From: Phoronis australis
Lineage: Eukaryota; Phoronida; Phoronidae
Assembly (NCBI GenBank): GCA_002633005.1
Contig: NMRA01000518.1
Location: 180,842-244,841 of the forward strand
DNA length: 64,000 nt
Direction: 5' to 3'
The position numbers were made by a program, and so were the translations under genes. The notes below the pieces were generated by a model, which did not search any database, was not told where the DNA came from, and worked only from the letters and a program-made list of their open reading frames with translations. Shown here in pieces: positions 1 to 12,700 of this stretch. Every line of letters begins with the position of its first letter. Position 1 is the first letter of the stretch.

Positions 1-280
1 CCCGACATTAGGCAAGGTTTCAAAAGAACTGGCAGATATTTCTTCAAAACACGCTCATAGAATTCCCGGTCACGCGGTGACCTGAATTTTTATGGACTTG
101 GTTTGAAGAAATAACAAACTATCACTTATTCACGAGCTCAGGGACCACTTAAGGTTCCACACAAAGTATGGGACAACATAATACCTTTTCTTTAACACTA
201 AGTGGTCTACTAAACTATTTGACAGAAACTGATGTTTTATAACACTTTAAATAAAGCAACTACAAAACTATTTACCTCAG

Positions 281-671
281 GGCAAAGAAACTATCTTCAT
301 GAACATCTACTTGTTCGACCAACTGGAAGAGCTTACAAAGTTTATCAAGAGTAAAGTTGATGATGATGACGTCATTTTGCTAACTGGATCGCATTCAGTA
401 CATTGTCGGCAAGCCAAAGAGGCTCTTAGCAGACATTTGAAAAGGTGAGGTTGTCTTTGTCAAGGTCGGTGACAAGTGAGTTTTAAACCAGTCAGCAGTG
501 ATATTCTTAATGTAACAAAATGGCTGTCATGCTGTAATAGCCACATCCTTATCATTTTCATTCATCTATAACAACATCGTCTTTGCCACCACCACCACCA
601 CTACCACCACACCACCACCAGCATCAGCAACAGCACCACCACCACTAACACCATTACTGCCACCACCATCC

Positions 672-735
<64 letters not shown>

Positions 736-3700
736 TATCATAATTATCACCAGGATCCTCATTGATATCAACACCACCATTATACACGTCGTCTCCATGC
801 ACCACCACCACCACCATCAGCGTCATCGTCATCATCTTCGTGATCATCATCAATCATCGTCGTCATCATCTCTAGCACAATCGCTACCGTCCCAATCACC
901 TCAATCCCATCACCACTACCAAGATCATTCTCATCACCAGATTCATCACAAAACCACAACGCATAGGCACCACCACGACCAGCATTGTCATGACCAATAC
1001 GACGCCATCATTACTACTCAGCATCATGGCCACAATACCAACGCCCGTCACAACAACTATGACCACTACTACCATCACACCCACGCCCGTCGCAACAACT
1101 ATGACCACTACTACCATCACAACCACGCTCACCTTCACCATTAGCACTATGATCATGACCACTACCAATGACGTCACCATCACTACAACCAAACCATCAT
1201 TATTGGCGTTTCCTTGAATACTAGAGGTCTGGAATCGGACACTTTGGTTAATCATTTAGTTGGTGAACGTTCCGTTAAATGATTTACACTCGTAACGTCT
1301 TATTGCAGTTACAAAATAAAGGAGATAGACGAAATAGGTTGCGTAGCTCGAGGTTCCAAATACATTTCACAGTTGTCGAAGTCGCGCGTGTATACCTACA
1401 AGAACTCAGACTACGAAATCATTCATAATGAAGACCATCTTCAGTATCCTTATTTGGTGTGCACTGTCGGTACAGGATTGAGTTATGTTAAGGTAATTGA
1501 TATTTAAGAGTAAGCGTTGTACACATTTTTTAAATGCTTAAAAGCACATCTCTGCTCACGGTCTCACATTTATGCTGAGCTATCAACTGTTATTGTTGAA
1601 TAAGCACTGGTGAAAACAAATTCATTTTTCTAACGGTAACAGACCCTTAAGTGAGGTTACGAACGTTCGTTATACCTAGGGATCGTATTCATTCAAACGT
1701 TAAGTCTATGAAGATTTAACTAATTACTAAATGCATATAGACGGATGGGTCTTAACACGACCATTTCCTTCTACTTCGTGTTCTGAATTGCCAATCATAA
1801 ACAAGGTTACTTCAGGGGCGGATCCAGGATTTTGAGTTGGGGGGAGGGGAAGGAGAGTTTTTGCCAGGATTTTGTCCCTCACACATTCGCAACCCCGAAG
1901 AATTTTAGGGGGGGGGGGCATGGCTCCCTTGNTGTACTTTCCAATACAAACTATTCAAACGTTTCGATACGATAGGAAACCAATTTCGCTCTAAATGATC
2001 GTTCAGGGCATCAGCAAATATTACAATGAATCCAAATCTATTGCTTTTGGAAGAGATGAACAACACTTCCCCTGATTCAAATCATTTGCAGATTCGCTCA
2101 CAACTGCTATCACGCAAGGAAAATCTTAAGTTCAAGTTGTTAGAGTTAATAGCTCCATTTTATTTTTTTGCATTCAGGCAGTACGGGGGGAGGGGGTGGT
2201 GAAGTTTTAAGTGTCTATGAAGATTTAAAGACATTTGATCGTGCAAGTGCTGTTAACATTCTCTGTGAAAATGTGTAGTTTTATTTTTTGGCATCCCACA
2301 AAGCATCGTTGACGTTATTTTGCAGGTGTCATCCGAGACTGATTACAGTTTGGTAGGTGGAGAACCGTGGAACGGAGACTCGTTTGTTGGACTAGGCAGT
2401 CTACTACTAAAAACTAATGTAAGTGCAATAGAAATGCTGAACGAATGAATTGCATTTTTAAGAGCTTTCAGACTTTAGAGTTTCGAATATTGATATCGTT
2501 GCCAGTGTTTATGCAGAAATGTAAAAAATTAGCCCTTAGAAAAATCGTCACCTTTAGAAATACAACTAGAACTCACGGCCAAATATTTTTGTATCCGCCC
2601 TCTTCTATCAATGCAAGTTTTTGTAATGTTTATGTGAGAAGGTAATTATGAACTCACCTGGAGAGTAACGGTGACGGAGATAATAAAGTGCCATCATGTG
2701 AGCGTCTCTCTTACAGAACTATGATGTGCTGTTGGAAATGGCATCAGAAGGAGACTACAGAAACGTGCACAAAACAGTTGGGGACATGTTTGGTAAGGGG
2801 GGATATAAAGACTGGAACTTGAAGTCAGACATGTTGGCAGGATTCTTCTCAAAGTCAAACGCAGGTGAAGTCGCTTTTCCTATGATAGTGTTTTTTGAAG
2901 CGTTCACAGTGTTTATCCATTTATGTTTTGTATTATAATAACCATCACAATGCTATGATTGCCATTATCATCATCGTTGCTGTCGTCGCCGTCATCATCA
3001 TCATCACCATCCTCATCGTTATCATCGTCATCATCATCATCATCATCATCACCGTCATCATCATCACCATCATCATCATCACCGTCATTATCGTCATCAC
3101 CATCATCATTATCATTATCATCGTTGTCATCATCGCTATCATTACCATGCATGACCGCTACCACCACCACCACCATCGACACCACTATCGTCAGCACCAC
3201 CACCACCATCGCCAATAACATCGCCACCACCACCATCAACATCATAGTCATCATCATCATCGTTGCCATTGTCCCTAGCATCATCTCAATCATCATCATG
3301 ATCATATTGGTTATATGACTCATGTTCACAAAGTTTGGTAAGTGAGCCCACCCGGTGATTTATTAAATGTAAACCGTTTGTCATTCTAGTTGAGTGTACT
3401 CGAGAAGATCTTGCGCATGGCTTGTTGATACAACACGCTCGCTGTATCGGTAAGGCGGCTGGAGTGGAGGGTCAACTGTGTGGGGTTAAAGATATACTGT
3501 TTGTTGGCGGGTTCAGTAGGCCCACTCCGGAGTTCGTGTGGAACCTGATTATACCAATCCGCTTTTCAACTCAGGTAAAGTTAATCGTGATATTCGAAAC
3601 CATATTTTTTAAAGTTGTATTTCGTCCCTGTTCAACTGCCAATGTTAAATTCTTAATCGAAGCGCTCTGGTTTGTATTAGAGCATTACCATCATCATCCG

Positions 3701-4749
3701 ATCTTCAGTTAGTTTGGAAACTCAAGGTACAGGCAAAGCGGACAAGCGCCATTTTGAATTCGCACATTTAAGGTTGGCCAACCGCAATAAATTCTGAATA
3801 GTTTGCTAGAGTCGCACATGGTTTCGATACTGTTTTTGGTCGAACGGAAATAGCAACATGTCAGGGCAAGGAACATGAGGAGACTAATAAGACAGTTGAA
3901 GGTATGAAATGCAGCTTTAAAAATATCATTTTTGTCCAAAATTTACCGCTAGATGCTTTTGTACCGGCCGATTTCATTCAGCTTTGTATCTTGCAGGATT
4001 TAGTGCTTAGAATTTTTACTTTTAGACTTTCCTGCAGTCGTAGATTGTGATTTTTGAGCTTTTGAAGTGAATTCAAATCGAGTGCAGACACTGGGCCTAA
4101 ATATCATGTCTACATTGTCACCAAATTTAGCCACTGTTTTGTTTATATGATACGCGACTCTTTACAGGAACAAATACGGCCATGGTTTACTCGCTTCGAC
4201 AGATATGTCACCGTCATTGGAGCACTGTTTTCGACGACAAGCGATTGCGGTGAGTTTTTATTTTCAGATAACTGATGCTAAACTCAAATAAAAATAGTTT
4301 GGGACATGCTTGTTCGGAGGGATTTAAAGTATACCTTACTGATGTTTGTATTTAATACTGAGTTCTACTGATATCAAAAATATTTATAACTTGAAATTGA
4401 TGGGGTAGGCCTACCTAGGCAGTTGCATTTTTTAGAATTGGGTTTCTACGTTCCAAAAACTTGGATGAAAATCCTTGACGTTGCCATTGCTATTTGTCGT
4501 TTCATTACATAGAGAAATAACCATTATCAACACATTTCACACGCGAGGAAATAATCTTTAAAAATTAGATCAGGCCGACACGTCATTTTACCTGAACTCA
4601 GTTTATACCGAGACCCATTTGTTGTACCCGGCAAAGTGATCCTGTTTTTCTTTCTGTTTTTCTGTTTTTCAGATGCATTACCGCATGAAATAGACATTGG
4701 TGAATTACATGTGTCGAATACGGAACTATTGCATGGTGCTATCGTGTGA
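281..4749 (+). CDS. Pantothenate kinase-like protein (Fumble/type II eukaryotic family), 3' seven exons, 5' end outside window
   Basis: Exons read as 281-444, 1309-1492, 2326-2418, 2717-2864, 3390-3574, 4168-4249 and 4673-4749. All have AG/GT borders and the phases join exactly: 933 nt, 310 residues plus TGA. In known family members this enzyme phosphorylates pantothenate, the first step of coenzyme A synthesis. Matches to the animal PANK core, recalled from the family, are: EIDEIGCVARG (exon 2, like KLDELDCLVKG), PYLVCTVGTGLSYVKV (the VNIGSGVSILAV strand), GGEPWNGDSFVGLGSLLL (GTSLGGGTFLGLCSLL), VLLEMASEGDYRNVHKTVGDMF (EEALEMASKGD...DIYG), TREDLAHGLLIQHARCIGKA and DILFVGGFSRP (VVFVGNFLR), then RYVTVIGALFS (GYFGAVGALL). 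The N-terminal phosphate-binding DIGGT-type motif should lie upstream of the window. The presumed catalytic Glu is kept (codon 1331-1333). The glycine-rich GGGTF segment and the Arg expected before it (Leu at codon 2350-2352) are altered, so activity is uncertain. The family call is firm; enzymatic function is inference. Confidence 0.85.
566..1215. repeat. CAT/CAC trinucleotide microsatellite tract in pantothenate kinase intron
   Basis: About 650 bp of almost uninterrupted CAT, CAC, CGT and CCA triplets, with a pure (CAT)n core near 672-735, fill most of the intron 445-1308. The long His-rich and Asp/Met/Val-rich open frames here on both strands are artefacts of the triplet repeat and not genes. 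Confidence 0.9.
1816..1920. mobile_element. Fragment of a GGCGGATCCAGGATTTTG-ended repeat
   Basis: The segment begins GGGGCGGATCCAGGATTTTG, followed by G-rich runs. The same end sequence appears, diverged or inverted, at 59573-59605, at 59855-59885 and near 52415-52445 (GATCCGCCACTG). This is consistent with a scattered, partly deleted DNA-transposon family. A single unresolved base (N) follows at 1932. It lies in intron 2 of the pantothenate kinase gene. Confidence 0.5.
2940..3318. repeat. ATC/ACC trinucleotide microsatellite tract in pantothenate kinase intron
   Basis: Imperfect ATC, GTC and ACC triplets span nearly all of the intron between exons 2717-2864 and 3390-3574. The Ser-, Ile-, Met- and Asp-rich frames in all directions are products of the repeat. 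This is the second intron of the same gene filled by the same class of triplet. Confidence 0.9.
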
Positions 4750-5344
4750 AGAAGAGCATAGTTTCATTTCAATGTTCTGCTTGTCTGGACAGTATGTTTC
4801 TTAATTGCACCACCAGGTGACGCCGGGGAAACGTTCATGGTGTGCCTTGTCGGAGACGAGGAATAATGACCCAAATCGAAGTCCACTGAGCGAGCCGATT
4901 CTGTATTTACAAGTTGTTGTTTGCTGCCTGAGCTTAGATATGCTAGGGCAATTTGAAAACCAGACTTTTAAAGCAAACTGACTCATATTTGGAGCGTGCC
5001 TAACATCACTCACGTTCTTGAAGTAGCTCACATTGATCACGTCCTCGTTCGGACACCGGGCGCATTAATTTTCTGTTGCATTCACGACCTATTTTGTCCT
5101 GCAAGGGCAATATTACCAAACTAATTCGAACACGTCAGGCTCCATTATCCCGTTCCAGTGGTTCCAAAGTACGATGGCCTACATAACCAACGCAAAACGT
5201 CAAATTTCCGTAGTAGAAATATTTAAGCCCTTTTACTTTCGTAAAATCGATCTCATGACATTTCTCACTGACACAGAAGTCTATTTCTACAACCAACTCC
5301 AATCACAGGGAATGCGTACATGCACCATTTACAAATTTTCAACT

Positions 5345-5520
5345 ATGGCGTTAACCATGCCCAATAAACTCTGAGGAGTTTTTTTGAGTCGATTATGGTT
5401 TCAATGTTCTTATCGGCAACAGAAATAGAATGATATCACGATAAGGAGTTTTACGAGACCGATTTTACATGAGAGTAAAAAACCTAATTTGAGGTTCGAT
5501 TTTTTCTACAGAGTAATATA
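5345..5520 (+). repeat. Interspersed repeat family F copy
   Basis: The segment carries words such as TATGGTTTCAATGTTCTTAT, ATAGAATGATATCACG and AGGTTCGATTTTTTCTAC in a fixed order. The same order is seen, diverged, at about 20995-21150, 31395-31540 and 42560-42830, and on the other strand near 30960-31060 and possibly 3715-3960. No coding capacity is seen. The element boundaries are not defined. Confidence 0.55.
5363..5368 (+). promoter_or_regulatory. Possible polyadenylation signal AATAAA of pantothenate kinase gene
   Basis: This is the first canonical AATAAA downstream of the stop codon at 4747-4749, giving a 3'UTR of about 0.6 kb. It sits beside a dispersed repeat, so it may be coincidental. 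Confidence 0.35.
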
Positions 5521-5922
5521 AGTTAACTGATGATATCGGATACACAGCTAATCGTTATCATCTACGCGATTTCTGCATATTTCAAACAAATCATTTATAT
5601 GTGTTTCGTAATTTGTATTAGTCACACCTGCAAGATATTTAAATCACAAAAGTTTTTATACGAATGCTATCTGGGGACCACTTTGAAAAGAAAACGACCA
5701 TCGATCAAACCGTATTCAAATTCAACGACCTCATGAACTTATTTAACATATTGCCTATTAGTGCAAGATACATGACTTGATAAGCACCGTAATTTGCTCA
5801 CTTTTCCGAAAAAACTTCTTTGCTGAAAAGCGGCACTAAAACGCTGACCATTTTAGATACTTGGAAGTTACAATGGTAAATCAGCAAGTATTTTGCTCCC
5901 CCACACAAGCACGCATACGCAC

Positions 5923-5940
5923 GCACACACACACACACAC

Positions 5941-5983
<43 letters not shown>
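5923..5983. repeat. CA dinucleotide microsatellite
   Basis: About 30 units of CA with one AA interruption at 5940-5942. It continues into degenerate CA/CG steps to about 6003. The Cys/Val frame on the opposite strand is an artefact. Confidence 0.95.
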
Positions 5984-5986
<3 letters not shown>

Positions 5987-6284
5987 AACACACGCACACG
6001 CATACAGTGAATATGTATGTATATGTGTGTGGGCGCATTATGCATATAACTTGAGAACCAGTTTGATGCCCGTTGTTTAGTGGAGAGAACTGGTTCTATC
6101 CGACCATTACCTATTATGCCGTCATCTCGGTCTGTTCATCCATCCATGCTTCAGACAGGCGTCCGTCCGCCTAGCGTCTGCTGCTCTATCTCCTATACCG
6201 CGGCACGATTAAGTTTTAGAACGAATCGGATTACCAATTTACCCTCTTCGGTGTTCCTTGACGGATTTTCATGAAATTCGACAC

Positions 6285-6560
6285 ACTGGTATCCATTATA
6301 AGGATAGCAAACCCGGTTTTGGCCTATTAACAGATATCAACACAACTTTCCCATTTATGAATCAAAAGAATTATCTGTAACCATCTACAATCCTCGAAAG
6401 TTTGGAGAAAAACTTGAAAACTCATCACGAAGTTTACCAAACAGGCCTATTCTTTAAACAAGTTACAGGACAACAATGGGGAAAGGCCACCCACCAGGAA
6501 CCATAATGTTACTAATTTATGACTCAAAGAATATTAGAATTTAGTTAAACTCTGTTTTTA
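6285..6560 (-). repeat. Interspersed repeat A, inverted copy
   Basis: Reverse-complement words of repeat A are seen in order: AAACCCGGTTTTGGCCTATT, CTCGAAAGTTTGGAGAA, and a counterpart of the segment containing GGACCATAATGT. Direct-orientation copies lie at 26455-26815, 33485-33765, 47365-47675 and 52975-53445. Confidence 0.6.
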
Positions 6561-9500
6561 TCACACACGTGCGGCGCAAATGATACAAATTGCATCTACT
6601 GATACAGATTTTGACATTTTTCAGTTTTAAATAAACATTGGATGGTTTGAGAATGATTCATTTTTAAACAGAATTCTCTATAATAACGTTCAACATGGCA
6701 GCTTACAATCAGACGCAGAGATATTTCAAGGCCTCATACTTGGTATTAACGGCGTATTTTTCATTCTTTACTTCCGCGAGCCACCTCTGAAGCATTTCAG
6801 GTTCTCAAGGAAATCAAAAAACGACATACCCGCCTTCTTCGCAGCTTCATGGTTCGCACAAGGGCAAACGATACACCACACCACATTTGCACACACTCAG
6901 CTAAAGAACCACTGACGACATTACGTCGTGTACTCACCTTCTTCACAAGTTAACGCGACACCTCTCGGCGAGGTGAGATCGGCCGTATACGAGTTGACGT
7001 GGATATAAACCGATTAAGACGGTAAAAACGAATTATATCGGGTAACATTCTGGTTAAACAGGTTGCAGAACGAGGATTGGTTGAAATCACTAACACAGGG
7101 CTCAATATCCTTTTAAGGAGACGGCAGTGCTTGATCGTTTTGGGATGGCTTTGACGTAATCTGCGCCGTCTAGTGGCCATTTGTGTTGCCCGTCTAGCAG
7201 TAAAACCACTCGGACTAAGGATCACCATGAAAATGAGTGTAGCATGCAGCTGACGATGAACTTCGGGGCGGCTCTGACTACTGCAGCCCTCTTAGTGGCA
7301 AGTTTTTGGCCTTCGTGGTTCTGTCCCTTGAACCCTTGCAAGACCTTAAATTTGGCAAGTGAGAAACGCAACCCCCCAGTCCCCTTTGGTGCACCGCCCA
7401 TGATTACGACGACTATCCTTGTATCCTCTAGTAATTCCCTCCTTATTTTAGAAATTCCAAGACAGGTCTTCATGAAACATGGTAAATGTGTATTAAAGAG
7501 ACAATTACACGTTCTCATTTTTTGACGAGTCCGACGTATTGCACGCCTCCTAGTTGTCATTGTTATTATTGTCGAGTCTGTTTTTTGGCATCCGCCTCTC
7601 CAAGGATCATTATAAAAGTTGCATATGGGATCCCACCGTAAAGTTCATGGCTGACGATGATTTTTGCACCAGTCCAGCTGTTGTGGCGCCCCCTATGGCA
7701 ATTTTTGTTTTTTGCTTGTGCCTCATTGTAAATCTTCATTAAATTTGTATGTGTTTCTATTGAGAAAAGTACAACTAACAAAACGTGCCTCTCTGGTTTC
7801 ATTCCCTGGAAAATTTCTAACTTTCAGATGTACGAAACTTCACAAAAAATTTAACTTAAAAATCTACTGAAGGGATTTCAATATCATCTATATTTTAAAA
7901 TTTCCGTGCAAAAAGATGAACTCATTTTGTAGCCTGGTTATAGTCCTTGTATTATATGAGGTTCAACTGTCCAGTATTGCCAACGAAATCGTTAGGTTTT
8001 GAGATTTAAAGGGTGGTGTGCCGCACTGGAGCAAAACGAAGGTGGAACTTTTTCTTCAGAATGGTCGTAACAAATAGATCTCCTTTTTTCGAGTTCACTT
8101 TCTATTTGGGTGGGTATTTTCATTTTCCAGCTGGAACACCCGTCAAAAATATAGTCGAATACGGAATTTCCATCGTTCGTGTATCAGATGACCACTCTAA
8201 AGCGACACGTTCAGTTGCTGTAGCCAACTACATGTACTACGTGGAAAGAATTCTTTAATGATGGTGCCCTATGTAGATTCAGGTTTTAACAAGCTTAGTA
8301 CGATTAGTTCGCTTAGTACTTGTATTGTTGTAATGTTTGTTACTCTTTGATTCTACAAAGAATGCAATTGAGCAATTGATATATATTATCATGTTTTTTA
8401 GTTTTCCCGTAAAAACATATCTTTTTTCACGCTTAACTTTTTAAAAATGAACTTACGACAGCATTTTTTGAAGTTGTAATTTCTTCAATTCTCGGAGATG
8501 CAGCAAAATGGTCGAGGACTAAGCTTCACCAGTGAACCGTGTAGCAAAAACGAAAATGGCAACAGAGGACGAGATTGTCGAAATGTGCTTGTCATGTCTT
8601 TCAACTGATGCAGTTATTTTCTTTGTTTATTGAGTTAGTGAAAATGGGAAATGCAATCTTTAAAGCATTACATTACATATACGAGATTCTAAATATTGAT
8701 CGTAAGAGGGTTTCAGTTTGATAAATGTTATACACTAGGATTACGATTACTGACTGCTATACAAAAAACCCAACTACAGAGGCACAGCTCTACGGGTAAC
8801 GCCCCCAATAGTTGTGAAGAAAAATTACGGAGGGAAAAATTTATAAACATCAAGCCTGTGAATGATAAAAGTTTAAAAAGTTCACGACTATACCGAAAAG
8901 AGGCTTCCCGTAAATTTGTTTTTATCCTTGAACTAATGTTCATTTTCCCCTCTACGTACTGATTTGATGGGACAGGTCTAGCGATAATGGTAATGACGAC
9001 GTAGGACTGCCAGACTCAAGGATATTGTCTTAAATTTATTTTTGATGTTACTGTTGCCGTGCATTGTCAAATTATACGTGTCTTCGGGGGTTTCAACTGC
9101 TATATGGAAAGTTTAACGCCTATCTGATGAAGAGCACTGCCAACAAAGGAAACGTTTAAAGAGCCATTAATATTTTTGAAGAGTTGTGCTTGAAATACTA
9201 ATGTATGTGTATTGACCAGGTAAATGCTAAAACCAGCATTACAAACAGATTATGTAGCTATTGGCAAAGACACCCTGCGCTTGTCGCATAATTCAGAAAT
9301 CCCTATCGATTGACTACGAAGAGAATCTACTTTACGTGAGATTGGTGTATTTAATCAGGCTCTCATCCTGTCGATCAAGTGATTTGCTTGACCAAACAGA
9401 GAAGGCTAAACGGTGATCGACATGTTTGCTGACTTGTTGGATTTGGAATGCTCCATCGGTATATATTCACGCATAAAGGAAGAAAGGGTTTGAAACACTC

Positions 9501-9714
9501 GTTTTACTGCCGGGGAATCTTTCACCGCTAAAGCCTGTTTTGTTTTCGCACGTTATTCGCAGGTAATAATTTCGTAATTCAACGTAAAACAAATGCTGTA
9601 TTGGGATACGCGACGAATAAATTTTAAAAGGCAATCGGCGCCGGATTAATGCTGTTACATTCCTCAAATAGGCCTTAATTTTATTCAACTTTGTGGAATC
9701 ACGCACTGACTAAA

Positions 9715-12700
9715 ATGTCATCTGATCTGAGTCAAAACTCAGAGGACAGAAGTTCGAATAGCGATAAAATATCTCACGAGAGCGACATGACAGCTCACGA
9801 ATCTGTTGGGAGCGACATGGCGGGATTATTGACAAATCAATTCAGCTCTAATGCACAAAATTCGAAAGGAAAAGAAAAGGATGGATCTGGATTTTTACGA
9901 TCTTCACCTAGAATTCTGCAGAAGATGCAGAAATTGGGTTCGGTGAAACAAAAATCTGATATAGTAACAATAAGCGGAAAAGCTAACAACAAAAATGCAT
10001 TGACCACTAATGGAAGCGGAAGTAAAAACGATAAAGTGATGTCAATGAACGAAAGCGCCTTGTCTGCAAACACGAGCGACAAAAGAAATTTATTGGATAA
10101 TGAGAAAGAAATTGAAAACAAGGCAGGTCAGGATAAGAAGGACGAGGAAAATACAGACGTCGAAAGTTCAGGCACGAACACAGAACTATCGGCTTCCAAG
10201 ACAACGAAAAAAGAAACCAAAGCCGACAGCGCTGTGTCTAAAGACAACTCAACGTCATCCGCCGGAGCTAGGAAATTTTCAGTGGCAAATAAAGCAATTA
10301 AAGTCATCCCTACACTTATAAAAAGGCACAGCGAAAAGAAAGAGCTGTTGGCGAAAAAATCTCCGTATAGTGAACAGCAAACTGTTAATGTCAAGAACGC
10401 AACAAACTTGACTGTGAGCGGAAACAAGTCGGCGGCTACTAACGGAAAGGATAAAAATGGCAAACAGAAAGATTTGAAAACAAGATCGGCGTCGGCAAAG
10501 CAGTCTCAAGGTGATGAAAATATGTCAAATAAAACAGATAGCGCGCCACGTAGTAAACACAGCGAGTTGGTAAATGAAGGAGGAGATAAAACAGGCGGTA
10601 TGCCACACGTTGGCAAAACAAAATGGACAGCTTTTATTACTCCCGCTACGACAGAGGGTGCTCGCGGGAAATCAACTGAGGAGGGTATCGGCAACCCTTT
10701 GTCGCCCAAAGTAATTGTATCTGACAAAGACGAGAAAGAACACAACACGGCACTCACTGTTCCTAAAGAAAATCACGGCGAAGATGAGGCGAATAGAGGG
10801 TCGAGATTATCCGTGCAATCGTCTCATTCTCGCAGAGAATCTTTCTCTCGGATGAGCATAGACTCGCGTTTTGTGGATTTCTCAAAAACTCAAAATGCCA
10901 CTGTTGTTCATCCACCCGGCATGGAGGAGGACACGAAAAAAGGAATTGTTGCCAATAACGACTCGTACATACAGTCAGCCATTCCTTATCTACCCATGGG
11001 GGTCGCCATTGTTTGTCTAATACTCAACGTAATTCTGCCTGGCACGGGTAAGTTCAGTATGATTACACACACTAGGGGGCATAAATCCGGTAAACAAGTC
11101 AACCCTGAAATGCTTATTAGATATGAGATTTTGTATTTTGTTTATCGCTGTCTTAATTATTTTTAGTGCTTGGATGGTGGGCCCATTCACGGCTAGCTAT
11201 AATTTGATGAGAACGACAAACAGTAGCGAGTGTTTTAACTTTCAAAAAAGTACAACACGTACAAAAATTAAATACCAAAGTGCGTGCGTATGTAGATGCG
11301 TGTGCGTACGTTGGCCTCATTTAGATGTTTATTTGCGGCGTTGTCGCATTAAAATTCCCCTTGCATAAGATTGTGACAACTATGCATTCCTAATGTGACC
11401 CAAGTATTTCAAAGTCTATGGGCAAATTGACCCTCATCAACATTTTTCTAAAACCAGGCTTATATGTTTGAATTTGTAGCCATTATTGAGTTGCTAACAC
11501 GTCATAATATTTTCGGTATGCTGTAACTCTGCGGTGGTTTTACTTAACAAAACTATACCTTTTCACTTGTGCAAATGAGGAAACAAAATTCACATTTCCC
11601 TCATCTACATGCGACTCTGGCATTTACAAAGGTGGCAATGGAACCCATGCCACAGAACGTAAAACACTTACCGCGGAAGTGGAACCCTTACTTAGTGGAG
11701 AGGAGTCTTTACCACTCTCTACAAAATACATGAACCATTGCGACGCCCAAACAACCCATGCCACGGACTATAACAACGTAAAGACACTGTTACCACACAC
11801 AATTTTTTATGCAAGAGACCAAATTGCGGAATAAGTATTTCTTGTGGAGTGGTAACGGTAACCCTCCAGTAGTGGAGATTACTCTTCGTTGCGACAGTTT
11901 GATTACCAACCCTGATTTAAGATGATTAAAATACTTCGAGACGTTTTTAGAATGATGTATCGAGCACACAAAGCACATGCTTGTTATGCACGTTTCCCCG
12001 GTACAATTTATCATGAAAAGGATATTGCAGCATCTATTGATCATATTAACACAACAAATTTATTGTATTTCAATGTAAAAATTACCAGTTTCTGACAGAC
12101 TTTGCTGCTATTGATTGTTAGGATGTCGTGGTGGTTTTAGCTTCAACTTGTAATGTGCTGTCGTATTTGCACTTAACAGTGGGCGAAAACAATCAATAAT
12201 TTTAATGTCGTTAACTTTCCACATGACTGTGCAGTGTAGAATACTTTTTATCTCACTCGATTGAAATTTCAGCAACACAGATTTCAAGTTGGCAAAACAG
12301 AATTAAACGTTTCGATTTCAAAGACTATTCCCTCATGTGTTTATCTTTGTACTTACCTTTAGAGTAGTAACTGATGACTAAGGAAAAGCTTTATACCACT
12401 CCGCTGACTCATTAAAAATAAAACATGGACGGATGACATTACATGTGATGATACCTAATAATTCTCATTACCGTTAGTATTTCACTTTCATATATTTCTT
12501 GTATATTTTCTGTTCTGGTTATATAACCTAAATTCGAATTTGATTATCCCTACATTTAGACTGGTAAATTCGAATTCAAGCTTAAGATTTCTTGTAGACT
12601 TGTGATGATCTAGTCAAATGCATGTACCATATTTACACCTGCGTAAACTACAACGTACTCCAGCACAGCATCAAAGAGTAAAAGTAGAGCAAAAATACCA

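Larger units (their letters stand above)
4750..9714. other. Intergenic region without a supportable gene
   Basis: Only short random open frames are present, with no recognisable protein motif and no phase-consistent splice pairs. It holds repeat-family copies around 5345-5520, a CA microsatellite at 5923-5983 and an inverted copy of interspersed repeat A at about 6285-6560. The rest (7000-9700) is unremarkable AT-rich sequence. Its right end contains the unmapped promoter and 5'UTR of the Stum-like gene. Confidence 0.6.

Noticed and set aside
566-1255. Overlapping long His-, Asp- and Met-rich open frames
   Set aside because: They are translations of CAT/CAC triplets in several frames; no codon or motif evidence.
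2895-3329. Ile-, Ser-, Asp- and Met-rich open frames of up to 138 residues
   Set aside because: Triplet repeat artefact inside an intron of the pantothenate kinase gene.
7181-7870. Overlapping open frames of 60-114 residues on both strands
   Set aside because: No homologous motif or phase-consistent splicing; composition like the surrounding noncoding DNA.
9691-9714. Upstream start for the Stum-like protein at 9691
   Set aside because: The codon there is TTG; the first ATG in frame is 9715.
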